Origin: Acetobacteraceae bacterium
GTDB taxonomy: Bacteria > Pseudomonadota > Alphaproteobacteria > Acetobacterales > Acetobacteraceae
DNA length: 64,000 nt
Assembly: GCA_021732665.1 (NCBI GenBank)
Contig: JAKFUL010000004.1
Span: forward strand, 60,844-124,843
Direction of reading: 5' to 3'
How positions within the stretch are numbered: the stretch's first letter is position 1; each line of letters opens with the position of its first letter. The position numbers and the translations under genes are program-made. The notes under the pieces were generated by a model. It was not told where the DNA came from. It was given only the letters and a program-made list of their open reading frames with translations, and ran no database searches. This document shows positions 1-9,252 of the stretch, one piece after another.

Positions 1-219
1 GTCGGCGAAGGCGAGATTGAGGCCGCCCAGCATGGCCACATCCAGCACCGGCCAGCCCCAGGGCGAGGCGATGAAATAGCGCTGCGCCACCGCATGCTGC
101 GCCGCATCGCCGGCCATGCGCCACGGCCCGCCCGCCCCAGGCCACAAAAAATCCACAGGAAACAGCCAGATGGCCATCACCAGACCACAAACCGCCGCCA
201 CAAGGAGGGTGCTTCGCAT
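1..219 (-). CDS. N-terminal fragment of a membrane protein, DUF6311-like (runs off the left edge)
   Basis: Reverse-strand translation MRSTLLVAAVCGLVMAIWLFPVDFLWPGAGGPWRMAGDAAQHAVAQRYFIASPWGWPVLDVAMLGG is open to the edge. N-terminal TM segment followed by a GDAAQH...SPWGWP motif resembling DUF6311. Confidence 0.55.
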   Translation of the reverse strand, partial: MRSTLLVAAVCGLVMAIWLFPVDFLWPGAGGPWRMAGDAAQHAVAQRYFIASPWGWPVLDVAMLGGLNLAFAD

Positions 220-381
220 GGCGCCCTGCTGACATCGGATTGTGACAGGGGCAAGGCCAGAAAACCTGACGCTTTTTGTGCTCCGCCACATTTCCGCCTC
301 AACTCAACCATGATGCGGCCCGTTACCTCATTCAGATTACAAACGCTGCAATTTCCCCCACCCCCTTTCGGGACCACAGCC

Positions 382-1098
382 ATGCCCGGCCTGGACAGTC
401 TCTCCTCCCTTCGCCCCGACCAGTCGGTGGGCCAAACCCAGATCGGCGCGGTCAGGCCGCTGCTGCAGGTGCCCTCGGCCGCCGGGGTGAATGCCGCGTT
501 CAAGCGCGGCTTCGACATTCTCGGCGCGGGCGCCATGCTGCTGCTGCTGGCGCCGGTCTTCCTGCTGCTGGCGCTGCTGGTGCGGCGCGATGGCGGGCCG
601 GCCTTCTATGCCCATACCCGCATCGGCCAGGGCGGGCGCGGCTTCGGCTGCCTGAAATTCCGCTCCATGGTGATCGACAGCCAGGCACGGCTGGACGCGC
701 TGCTGGCGTCGGACCCCGCGGCGCAGGCGGAGTGGAACGCCACCCGCAAGCTCCGCCACGACCCGCGCGTCACCGCCGTGGGCCGCTTCCTGCGCAAGAC
801 CTCGCTCGATGAGCTGCCGCAGCTGATCAATGTGTTGCGGGGCGAGATGTCGCTGGTCGGCCCCCGCCCGGTCATCGCCGCCGAATTGGCGGAGTATTAC
901 GGCGCCGCCGCCGCGCATTACATGAGCGTGCGGCCGGGCATCACCGGGCTGTGGCAGGTCAGCGGCCGCAGCGACACGTCCTATGCCCAGCGCGTGGCGC
1001 TGGACGTGGCCTATGCCAGCCGGCCCTCGCTCTGGACCGACATCAAGATCCTGGCGCGGACGCCGATGGTGGTGCTGGCCCGCCGGGGCGCATGCTAG
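382..1098 (+). CDS. Bacterial sugar transferase (WbaP/ExoY-type undecaprenyl-phosphate sugar phosphotransferase)
   Basis: KRGFDILGAGAMLLLLAPVFLLLALLVRRDGGPAFYAHTRIGQGGRGFGCLKFRSM...LRKTSLDELPQLINVLRGEMSLVGPRPV...RPGITGLWQVSGRS motifs. Start trimmed from the ORF track to MPGLDSL. Confidence 0.92.
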   Translation: MPGLDSLSSLRPDQSVGQTQIGAVRPLLQVPSAAGVNAAFKRGFDILGAGAMLLLLAPVFLLLALLVRRDGGPAFYAHTRIGQGGRGFGCLKFRSMVIDSQARLDALLASDPAAQAEWNATRKLRHDPRVTAVGRFLRKTSLDELPQLINVLRGEMSLVGPRPVIAAELAEYYGAAAAHYMSVRPGITGLWQVSGRSDTSYAQRVALDVAYASRPSLWTDIKILARTPMVVLARRGAC

Positions 1099-1199
1099 AG
1101 CAGGATGGGTTGAGGCGGAATCGCCGAAAACCCTGAATCATGCTCTCAGCAACGGCTGGACCATGCGAAGTGAACGCATGTGAACGCAGCATGGTCTAG
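1097..1199. repeat. Intergenic palindromic repeat element, copy 1 (between convergent genes)
   Basis: tagagcaggatgggttgaggcggaatcgccgaa...ggctggaccatgcgaagtgaacgc...gcatggtctag. Contains the 8-bp inverted repeat gaccatgc/gcatggtc. Shares blocks with 37692-37768. Confidence 0.7.
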
Positions 1200-2368
1200 C
1201 CCTCCCAGGCCTGCCTGCCATAGAGCCACTCCATCCCCGCCCAGGCCGCCTGGGCGGGGCGGTTGGCCAGCATCATGTCGCGCAGCTCCGCCTTCACGCC
1301 GCCGGCGTGATAGGCCTCGCCATAGATGCGCGCCATCAGCTGCACCCTGCCCGTGCGCAGGACACGGGCCTCCTCATACCCGGCCAGGGCTTCGGGGATC
1401 GTGGCGTGGCGGCCGATCTGGTCGGCCAGGCAGACAGCGTCCTCCAGCGCCATGTTCGCCCCCTGGGCCAGGTATTGCAGCATCGGGTGGGCGGCGTCGC
1501 CGAGCAGGGTGATGCGGCCCTGGCTCCAGCCCCGCCTGGGCTCGCGGTCGCACAGCACCCAGAATTTCCAGGCATCGATCATGCGCAGCATGTGCCGCAC
1601 TTCGGGCCGGGTGCCGGCGAAATGGCTCTCGATCAGCCCCAGATCGCCGGCGGCGTCCCAGCCCTCCTCATAATGGTCGGAATGGAAGACGGCGACGAGG
1701 TTGAGCAATTCCCCCCGCCGCAGCGGATAGGTCACGAGATGCAGCTTCGGCCCGGCCCAGAGCGTGACCTCGTCGCGGGAGATATTGTCCGGCACCCGCG
1801 CCATCGGCAGCACGGCGCGATAGGCGATATGGCCGGAAACCAGCGGCGGCCCATCGCCGATCACCCCGGCGCGGATGCGCGACCACAGCCCGTCGGCGCC
1901 GATCACGGCATCCCCCGTCAACGCCCGCCCGTCGCTCAGATGCAGCGTGGCGCCGCGCGCATCCTGCGCCGCTCCTGCGACGCCGGCATTCAGGTGCAAA
2001 CCCACCCCCGGATGCGCCCGGCAGGCGTCGAGCAAGGCGCGGAGCATGTCGGCGCGGTGGATCACCGCATAGGGCTGGCCGAAATGCGCCGCGAACCCCG
2101 CGCCCAGCGGCACCCGCGTCACCTCATGGCCATGGATGGCGCAGCGCATCACCAGCGCCGAAGGCCGCACCGCATCGGCATCGATGGCGGCGCGCACGCC
2201 AAGCCTGTCGAACATGCGGAACACGTTGGGGCCGAGCTGGATGCCGGCGCCGATCTCGCCGAATTCGCCAGCGCGCTCGAACACCTCGGCCCGGTGCCCG
2301 GCCTGCGCCAGCGCCAGCGCGGCGCCCAGGCCGCCGATGCCGCCGCCGGCGATGAGAAAATGGCTCAT
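1196..2368 (-). CDS. FAD-dependent monooxygenase, 3-hydroxybenzoate 6-hydroxylase-like
   Basis: N-terminal FLIAGGGIGGLGAALALAQAGHRAEVFER (GxGxxG), GADGLWSRIR and LLGDAAHPMLQYLAQGANMALEDAVCLA motifs. Confidence 0.88.
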   Translation of the reverse strand: MSHFLIAGGGIGGLGAALALAQAGHRAEVFERAGEFGEIGAGIQLGPNVFRMFDRLGVRAAIDADAVRPSALVMRCAIHGHEVTRVPLGAGFAAHFGQPYAVIHRADMLRALLDACRAHPGVGLHLNAGVAGAAQDARGATLHLSDGRALTGDAVIGADGLWSRIRAGVIGDGPPLVSGHIAYRAVLPMARVPDNISRDEVTLWAGPKLHLVTYPLRRGELLNLVAVFHSDHYEEGWDAAGDLGLIESHFAGTRPEVRHMLRMIDAWKFWVLCDREPRRGWSQGRITLLGDAAHPMLQYLAQGANMALEDAVCLADQIGRHATIPEALAGYEEARVLRTGRVQLMARIYGEAYHAGGVKAELRDMMLANRPAQAAWAGMEWLYGRQAWEG

Positions 2369-2401
2369 GATCCCGGGGCTCCCGCGCGCATGGCGCCACG
2401 C

Positions 2402-2517
2402 TAGGGCACGTTCACTTCAACCGTAAACGGTTGAGGTGAAGCCCGTGCTCTGGCAGCATAGTTTCTGGAGCGGTTGCTTCACCTGAACCGATTCCGGTTC
2501 AGGTGAAACCGCTCCAG
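2402..2517. repeat. Double-hairpin intergenic repeat
   Basis: agggcacgttcacttcaaccg-taaa-cggttgaggtgaagcccgtgct followed by ctggagcggttgcttcacctgaaccg-att-ccggttcaggtgaaaccgctccag; both are near-perfect inverted repeats. Confidence 0.75.
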
Positions 2518-2543
2518 CCCCGGGCCTCGCGCCCCGCCAAGCC

Positions 2544-3047
2544 TCAGCCGGCGAAGGCGACCTTTTCATTCCCGCCCACCATCGGCGGCCGGCCGGTCAG
2601 CACCGCCCGCGCATAGCCATAGGCGAAGAGCATCGCGCCCCACGGGCTGTCCCAATACTGCGCCTCGGCGGGGTGGAAGGCGATCAGGGTCAGCTCCTCG
2701 CTCTCGGCCCCCTTGGGGAACCAGACCCGCGCCGCCTCGCTCCACAGCGCCTTCTGCTTCTCCATGTCGCGCATCACCACCGCGTCGCCGGTCAGCGAGA
2801 GATGCTCGTGGCCATGCTGGAAGGTGAGCAGCACCTGGCCCTGGGCGCCGATCTCCGCCGCCTTGGGGCTGTCCGCGCGGGTGAAGAACCAGATGGTGTC
2901 GGCCTCGTCCGGCCCGCACATCGCCGCCATCGGCCGGGCATGCATGCGCCCCTCGCCATCGAGCGTGGTGAACATGCAGGCGCGGATGGCGCTGACCATG
3001 CCCCGCACCTTCTCCCGCCGCTGGTCGTCGTTCATCGCCTGGGCCAT
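2544..3047 (-). CDS. Pyridoxamine 5'-phosphate oxidase family / general stress protein 26-like
   Basis: MAQAMNDDQRREKVRGMVSAIRACMFTTLDGEGRMHARPMAAM...IWFFTRADSPKAAEI...WFPKG. Confidence 0.85.
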   Translation of the reverse strand: MAQAMNDDQRREKVRGMVSAIRACMFTTLDGEGRMHARPMAAMCGPDEADTIWFFTRADSPKAAEIGAQGQVLLTFQHGHEHLSLTGDAVVMRDMEKQKALWSEAARVWFPKGAESEELTLIAFHPAEAQYWDSPWGAMLFAYGYARAVLTGRPPMVGGNEKVAFAG

Positions 3048-3139
3048 GTCACCGCTCCTGTTGGGTTCAGCGAGGTAACGAGGCTGGCGGCCCGGGGTTG
3101 CGCTGGACAAAGCCGTCAACCGGCGGCACGACGGGTGCC

Positions 3140-4381
3140 ATGCGCGTGCTCTTCATCCACCAGAACTTCCCCGGCCAGTTCCGCCACCTCGCCGCCGCCA
3201 TGGCGCAGGCGGGGCATGAGGTCTCGGCACTCGGCGAATCCGCCCAGACGCCGCCCCAGGGCGTCACCCTGCACCGCTATGCCATGCCGGCGATCAGCAA
3301 GGAATCCCAGGCCCGGGCGCATCCCTATCTGCGCCGGCTGGAAACCCATGTGATCCGCGCCCAGGCCGTGGCCCGCACCGCGGCACAGCTGCGCCAATCC
3401 GGCTACCGGCCCGACCTCATCCACGCCCATCTCGGCTGGGGCGAGGCGCTGTTCATGCGCGACGTCTTCCCCGAGGCCCGCATCCTGCTGCATGCCGAGT
3501 ATTTCTTCGCAAGCCAGGGCGGAGATGTCGGCTTCGACCCGATCTATGGCGGCATGACGCTGGACACCGCGGCGCGCACCCGCATGCTCAACACGGGACA
3601 GATGATCCAGCTCGAGGGCGCGGATTGGAGCCTGACGCCCACCCTGTTCCAGAAATCCCGCTACCCCGACTGGGTGCAGGCACGCATGAGCGTGATCCAT
3701 GAAGGCGTGGACACCGCGATCTGCAAGCCCGACCCCGCGGCCGAGCTGCGGCTGCCCAGCGGCCGGGTCTACCGCCGCGGCGACCCGGTGATCAGCTACG
3801 CCGCCCGCCACCTCGAACCCTATCGCGGCTTCCCCTCCTTCATGGACGCGCTGGTGATCCTGCAGAAGGAACGGCCCGATCTGCGCGCGGTGATCGTGGG
3901 CGGCACCAAGGGCGGCTATGGCGGCATGCCACCGGGCGGCGGCAATTGGCGGGAGCAGGTGATGGCGCGGGTGGAAAGCAAGCTCGACCTCAGCCGGATC
4001 GATTTCTGCGACTGGCTGAGCCATGACGATTTGCACCGGCTGTTCCGCGTCACCGCCGCGCATACCTACCTCACCTACCCCTTCGTGCTGTCCTGGTCGG
4101 TGCTGGAGGCGATGGCCTGCGGCGCCGCCGTGCTGGGCTCCACCACCGCGCCGGTGCAGGAGGTGATCGCCGATGGGGTGAACGGGCTGCTGGTGGATTT
4201 TTTTGATAGTGAGGCGATCGCGCGGCGGATCGGCGAGATGCTGGATGACCCGGCGGCGCTGGAGCCCATTCGGGCGGCGGCGCGGCGCAGCGTGGTGGAG
4301 AATTACGATCTGAACAGCATTTGTTTGCCGCAGCAGGTGGCGTTGCTGGAGGGGTTGGCGGCGGGGTATCCCCAGGGCTGA
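3140..4381 (+). CDS. Glycosyltransferase family 4
   Basis: MRVLFIHQNFPGQFRHLAAAMAQAGHEV...LEPYRGFPSFMDAL...LTYPFVLSWSVLEAMACGAAVLGSTTAPVQEVI. Confidence 0.88.
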   Translation: MRVLFIHQNFPGQFRHLAAAMAQAGHEVSALGESAQTPPQGVTLHRYAMPAISKESQARAHPYLRRLETHVIRAQAVARTAAQLRQSGYRPDLIHAHLGWGEALFMRDVFPEARILLHAEYFFASQGGDVGFDPIYGGMTLDTAARTRMLNTGQMIQLEGADWSLTPTLFQKSRYPDWVQARMSVIHEGVDTAICKPDPAAELRLPSGRVYRRGDPVISYAARHLEPYRGFPSFMDALVILQKERPDLRAVIVGGTKGGYGGMPPGGGNWREQVMARVESKLDLSRIDFCDWLSHDDLHRLFRVTAAHTYLTYPFVLSWSVLEAMACGAAVLGSTTAPVQEVIADGVNGLLVDFFDSEAIARRIGEMLDDPAALEPIRAAARRSVVENYDLNSICLPQQVALLEGLAAGYPQG

Positions 4382-4445
4382 ACCAGGCTTGCCTTGCCGG
4401 GGAGGGGTGCTGCGTGCATGTTCCGCCGATTCCGGAGGAACCACC

Positions 4446-5957
4446 ATGCTAGACCAGCCGCACCGCACCCCCGAGGCCCCCAGTGCCGACCCCTTCGCCC
4501 TGGCGAAGGCGCTCTCCGGCATGCATTTCATCGGCGGCCGTTACGTGCCCGCGATCTCGGGAAAAACCTTCCCCGTGGTGAACCCCGCCACCGGCATCCA
4601 GGTGGCCGAGGCCGCCGAGGGTGACGCGGCTGATGTCGATGCCGCGGTGCAGGACGCGGCGCGGGCACAGAAGGCCTGGGCGAAAATGCCGGCCCGCAAG
4701 CGCGGCGCGCTCGTGTATCAATGCGCCGCCCTGCTGCGCGCCCACCAGGACGAGCTGGGCCGCCTGATCGCGCTGGAAACCGGCAAGGCGTTGCGCACCG
4801 AAAGCCGCGTCGAGGCCGGCGTCGTCGCCGATATTTTTGAGTTTTTCGGCGGATTGGGCAGCGAATTGAAAGGCGAGAGCGTCCCCTTCGCCCCCGACGT
4901 GCTCTCCGTGACGGTGCGCGAGCCTTTGGGCGTGGTCGGCGCCATCATCCCCTGGAACGTGCCCATGCTGCTGATGGCGCTGAAAATCGCCCCGGCCCTG
5001 GTCGCCGGCAACAGCGTGGTGGTGAAATCGGCCGAGGAAGCCCCTCTCGCCGTGCTGCGGATCTGCGAGTTGCTCGGCCGCATCCTCCCCGCCGGCTGCT
5101 TCAACATGTTGTCCGGGCAGGGTCCGGAATGCGGCGCCCCCCTCGTCGCCCACCCGCTGGTGAAGAAGGTGACCTTCACCGGCTCGGTCGAGACCGGGAA
5201 GATCGTCGCCCGCGCGGCGGCCGAAAAGCTGGTGCCGGTGACGCTGGAACTCGGCGGCAAGTCGCCGATGATCGTCTTCGCCGATTGCGACTTCGCCAAG
5301 ACCGTCAGCGGCGCGCTCACCTCCATGCGGTTCACCCGCCAGGGGCAGAGCTGCACCGCCGCCAGCCGCATCTATGTCGAACGCCCGATTTTCTCGGCGT
5401 TTGTCGCCGAGATGGAAAAGGCCGTGAACGCCATGGTCATGGGCGACCCGCTGGATGAGAAGACCGATATCGGCACGATCATCAGCCAGGGCCAGTTCGA
5501 CAAGGTCCAGGCCTTCATCGCCGAAGGCCGCGCGACGCCCGGCGCCACCGCGCATGAATGCTCGGCCATGCCCACGGACCCCACCCTGAGGAAGGGGCTG
5601 TTCCTGCGCCCCGTCATCTTCACCGGCCTGGACGGCAATTCGCGCCTGGTGCGGGAGGAAATCTTCGGCCCCGTCACCGTGATCCAGCCCTTCGACGATG
5701 CCGAGGCCGTGCTGGCCGAGGCGAATGACAGCGAATACGGCCTGGCCGCGTCGCTCTGGACCAACAACCTCAAGGTGGGCCTCGACCTCGCCCATCGCCT
5801 GGAAGCCGGGCTGGTGCAGATCAACCAGAACCTGGTGGTGCAGGCCAATCTCTCCTATGGCGGGGTGAAATCCTCGGGCCTGGGCAAGGAGGCCTCGCTG
5901 GAGGCCATGCTGGAACACTTCACCCATAAGAAGACGATCATGGTCAACATGGCATGA
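4446..5957 (+). CDS. NAD(P)-dependent aldehyde dehydrogenase
   Basis: GAIIPWNVP, VTFTGSVETGK, VTLELGGKSP, FTRQGQSCTA, EEIFGPV motifs. Confidence 0.95.
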   Translation: MLDQPHRTPEAPSADPFALAKALSGMHFIGGRYVPAISGKTFPVVNPATGIQVAEAAEGDAADVDAAVQDAARAQKAWAKMPARKRGALVYQCAALLRAHQDELGRLIALETGKALRTESRVEAGVVADIFEFFGGLGSELKGESVPFAPDVLSVTVREPLGVVGAIIPWNVPMLLMALKIAPALVAGNSVVVKSAEEAPLAVLRICELLGRILPAGCFNMLSGQGPECGAPLVAHPLVKKVTFTGSVETGKIVARAAAEKLVPVTLELGGKSPMIVFADCDFAKTVSGALTSMRFTRQGQSCTAASRIYVERPIFSAFVAEMEKAVNAMVMGDPLDEKTDIGTIISQGQFDKVQAFIAEGRATPGATAHECSAMPTDPTLRKGLFLRPVIFTGLDGNSRLVREEIFGPVTVIQPFDDAEAVLAEANDSEYGLAASLWTNNLKVGLDLAHRLEAGLVQINQNLVVQANLSYGGVKSSGLGKEASLEAMLEHFTHKKTIMVNMA

Positions 5958-6517
5958 GCGACGCACTGGCTTCCAAGACCGTCGCCGAACTGAAATCCAT
6001 GGTGGTCAACGCGGAGAAGATCCTCGCCGGCCCCAATGTGAAGCAGCACCCCGCCGCCGAGGCGTTTCGCGAAGCCGCGAAGGCGGCCCTGGCCACCCGC
6101 CGTGTGGGTGGCGCCGTGCGCGCGCCCGATGAGGCACTCGATGCTGCCCTCGCCCGCATCAAGGCGGTGGCCGCCGATGCCGCCCAGCGCTTCGACCTCA
6201 GCCCCGAAACCGCGAAGGCCGCCGGCGTCACCACGCCGCACAGCCTGCTCGCCGGCAATGGCCAGCCCAAGGTCGGCGGCGGGGTGCGCACGAAAAAATT
6301 CCGGCGCTGCCCCTACATCTCCTATCGCGGCCCCGGCGGCATCGCGATGCTGCAATACGCCGTGCCGCATGAGGCGGAGGAGGGTTTCTGGGCCGGCGGC
6401 CTCACCACCCCCGGCTCGGCCGAATCCAAGACCGGCTTCGACACCGCGATGGCGGAGGAGGAGGCGGTGGCGGCCTTCCTGGCGGCCCTCGCCGGCGTGG
6501 CACCCAAGCGGGGCTGA
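5954..6517 (+). CDS. Conserved hypothetical protein, translationally coupled to the aldehyde dehydrogenase
   Basis: 187 aa; ATGA overlap with the upstream stop; no family recognised. Confidence 0.75.
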   Translation: MSDALASKTVAELKSMVVNAEKILAGPNVKQHPAAEAFREAAKAALATRRVGGAVRAPDEALDAALARIKAVAADAAQRFDLSPETAKAAGVTTPHSLLAGNGQPKVGGGVRTKKFRRCPYISYRGPGGIAMLQYAVPHEAEEGFWAGGLTTPGSAESKTGFDTAMAEEEAVAAFLAALAGVAPKRG

Positions 6518-6519
6518 GC

Positions 6520-7386
6520 GTGGCGGTCACCATCGTCGTCGTGGCCTTCAACTCGGCCACGGTGCTGCCGGCCTGCCTGGCCTCCATCCCGGCGAAATAC
6601 CAGGTGGTGGTGGTGGACAATGCCTCGACGGACGATACGGCGGCGCTGACCCAGGCGCTGCGGCCGGAGGCGAGGCTGCTGCGCACGCCCCGCAATCTGG
6701 GCTTCGGCCGCGGCGCCAATGCCGGCTTCGCCGAGGTCACCACGCCCTTCGGCCTGCTGCTCAACGCCGATGCGCGGCTGACCCCGGGCGTGCTGGAGGC
6801 GCTGGTCGAGGCCGCGCAGCGCTACCCCGATGCCGGGCTGCTGGCGCCCGAGATCTTTGGCGATGACGGCGCGCTGCAATTCGGCCATGCCCTGCCCTAT
6901 ACCCCGCAGCGCCGCCGTTTCGTGGCCATGCCGGCGGGCGATTGCTGCATGGATTATGTCGGCGGCTCGGCCATGTTCTTCCGCATGTCGGCCTTCCGGG
7001 CGATGGGCGGCTTCGATGACGCCATCTTCCTGTATGGCGAGGATGACGATATCTGCCTGCGCCTCACGGCCAGCGGCCATGCGCTGATCCATGTCGCCGG
7101 CTGCCAGGTGCTGCATGCCGGCGGCAAATCCACCACCCCCTCGCCCCGGCTGGAATGGTGCAAGGCCTGGCACCAGGGCTGGTCGCGCATTCATGTCGAG
7201 GCCAAGCATCGTGGACAGCGCGCCGCCTGGCGCTACCTGCTGCGGGAATGGCCGCGCCTGCGCCTCAAATCCAGCCTGCGGCGGGGCGATGCGCGCCACA
7301 CCAAATGGCATGGCCGCGCGGCGGGGATGGCGGCCTGGGCACGCGGGGTCCAGGCCACTTCGGTCGGGCTGGACCCCGGGGCCTAG
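6520..7386 (+). CDS. Glycosyltransferase family 2 (rhamnosyltransferase-like), GTG start
   Basis: MAVTIVVVAFNSATVLPACLASIP...VVVDNASTDDTAAL...NLGFGRGANAGF...LNADARL...YGEDDDICLRL. Confidence 0.93.
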   Translation: MAVTIVVVAFNSATVLPACLASIPAKYQVVVVDNASTDDTAALTQALRPEARLLRTPRNLGFGRGANAGFAEVTTPFGLLLNADARLTPGVLEALVEAAQRYPDAGLLAPEIFGDDGALQFGHALPYTPQRRRFVAMPAGDCCMDYVGGSAMFFRMSAFRAMGGFDDAIFLYGEDDDICLRLTASGHALIHVAGCQVLHAGGKSTTPSPRLEWCKAWHQGWSRIHVEAKHRGQRAAWRYLLREWPRLRLKSSLRRGDARHTKWHGRAAGMAAWARGVQATSVGLDPGA

Positions 7387-7387
7387 T

Positions 7388-8407
7388 TCAACGGAAGGGG
7401 GGCGCGTAGTGCAGCCCGCCCCTCGTCCAGATCTCGTTCTGCCCGCGCGGCATGGCCACCGGCGTGCCGGGGCCGAAATGGCGGTTGTACATCTCGCCGT
7501 AATTGCCGATGGCGCGGATGGCGTTCAGCGCCCAGGCGGGGTCGAGCCGCAGCGCCTGGCCGACCTCCGGCAGCGCGCCGAGCAGGCGCCGCACATTGGC
7601 GTCGGGCGAACTCGCGCGCAGCCCCGCCGCATTGGCCTGGGTCACGCCGCTCTCCTCCGCCTCGATCAGGGCGAAGACGAACCAGCGCACGATGTCGAAC
7701 CAGTTCTCATCGCCGCGCCGGATCACCGGGGTATAGGGCTCCTTGGAAAAGCGCTCGGGCAGGATCACCCAATCGGCCGGAACCGGCAGCGCCGATTGCG
7801 CCGAGGCGAGGCCGGAGGCGTCCATGCCATAGGCATCGCAGCGGCCCGAGGCCAGGGCGCGGACGACCTGATCCTGGTCGGCGAAGAGCACGGGGGTGAA
7901 GGCGAGGTTCCGCGAACGGAAGTATTCCGCCGTGATGCCCTCATTGGTCGTGCCCTGCTGCAGGCAGATCGAGGCGCCGGCGAGGCCCGCCACATTGGCC
8001 AGATTGGCCGAACGGCGGACCATGAAGCCATGCCCGTCATAGAAATAATTGGCGGTGAAGCGCAGCCCCAGCGTGCTGTCGCGCAGCACGGTGTGGGTGG
8101 AGGTGAGCATCAGCACATCCACCTCGCCCGCGTTCAGCGCGGTGAAGCGGGTGGCGAAGGTCAGCGGCACCCAGCGCAGCTTCGTCGCATCGCCGAAGAT
8201 CGCGGCCGCCAGGCCACGGCAGAGATCGGCGACCATGCCCTGGTATTCGCCGCGGCTGTCGATGGTGGTGAAGCCCGGCGTGTTGGCATTCACCCCGCAA
8301 TTGAGCTGGCCCCGCGCCCGCACCGCGTCCAGCGTGCCCTGCGCCTGGGCCGGCACCGCGAGGCCGGCGGCCAGCGCCGCCCCCATCATCCATCTCCACA
8401 TCTTCAT
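7388..8407 (-). CDS. Amino-acid ABC transporter periplasmic substrate-binding protein (AapJ-like)
   Basis: Signal peptide MKMWRWMMGAALAAGLAVPAQAQG, then LDAVRARGQLNCGVNANTPGF...GEYQGMVADLCRGLAAAIFGD. Confidence 0.9.
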   Translation of the reverse strand: MKMWRWMMGAALAAGLAVPAQAQGTLDAVRARGQLNCGVNANTPGFTTIDSRGEYQGMVADLCRGLAAAIFGDATKLRWVPLTFATRFTALNAGEVDVLMLTSTHTVLRDSTLGLRFTANYFYDGHGFMVRRSANLANVAGLAGASICLQQGTTNEGITAEYFRSRNLAFTPVLFADQDQVVRALASGRCDAYGMDASGLASAQSALPVPADWVILPERFSKEPYTPVIRRGDENWFDIVRWFVFALIEAEESGVTQANAAGLRASSPDANVRRLLGALPEVGQALRLDPAWALNAIRAIGNYGEMYNRHFGPGTPVAMPRGQNEIWTRGGLHYAPPFR

Positions 8408-8487
8408 CGGCCCTTCCTGGTGAGGCGGCCACTCTGGCCCTCGCGCGGCCGGGGTCAAGCAAGCGGGGCTGGCCAAATGCGGACCGG

Positions 8488-9252
8488 TCATGCCCTCGCC
8501 TCCTGCATCTCGATGATCCGGCCATCCTCCATCGCCACGATCCGGTCGGCGATGTCGAGGATGCGCGGGTCATGCGTGACCAGCAGGATGGGCGTGCCGC
8601 GCCGGCGCGCGAGGTCGCGCAGCATGTGCACGACTTCCTGACCCGAGACGCGGTCGAGCGCCGCCGTCGGCTCATCGGCCAGGATCAGCCCGGGTTCGGC
8701 CACCAGCGCCCGGGCCACCGCCACGCGCTGCCGCTGCCCGCCCGAGAGCTTCGCGGGCAGCTTGTCGACATGATCGGCCAGGCCCACCGCCGCCAGCATT
8801 TCGGCCGCCCGCGCCAGCCGCGCGGCCTCCTCCAGCCCGGCGTGAAGTTCCAGTGACATCGCCACATTCTGCCGCGCCGTCAGGAAGCCCAGCAGGTTGT
8901 GGCTCTGGAAGATGAAGCCGATGCGGCCGCGCAGCGCCACGCGCTGGCTCTCCCGCGCGCCCATCAGCTCCTGGCCCAGCACCCTGGCAGAGCCCTCCTG
9001 CATGCCGCGCAGGGCGCCGATCAGGGTCAGCAGCGTGGTCTTGCCCGAGCCCGAGGGGCCGGTGAGCAGCACGATCTCGCCGGCAGCGACCCGCAGATCG
9101 ACATCGCGCAGGACCGCCCGGCGCAACTCGCCCTCGCCATAGGCGAAGGTGATGCCGCGGAGTTCCACCGGCCCATCGCCTACGGCGCCCCCGGGCTGCG
9201 GGCGCCCGGGGGGCATCGGCGGCGCTGAATTGCCGCCCATCGCCGCGTCCAT
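8488..9252 (-). CDS. devA: ABC transporter ATP-binding protein, DevA family
   Basis: Walker [12 protein letters not shown], signature [15 protein letters not shown], Walker [13 protein letters not shown]. Next to DevC- and DevB-type genes. Confidence 0.88.
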   Translation of the reverse strand: MDAAMGGNSAPPMPPGRPQPGGAVGDGPVELRGITFAYGEGELRRAVLRDVDLRVAAGEIVLLTGPSGSGKTTLLTLIGALRGMQEGSARVLGQELMGARESQRVALRGRIGFIFQSHNLLGFLTARQNVAMSLELHAGLEEAARLARAAEMLAAVGLADHVDKLPAKLSGGQRQRVAVARALVAEPGLILADEPTAALDRVSGQEVVHMLRDLARRRGTPILLVTHDPRILDIADRIVAMEDGRIIEMQEARA

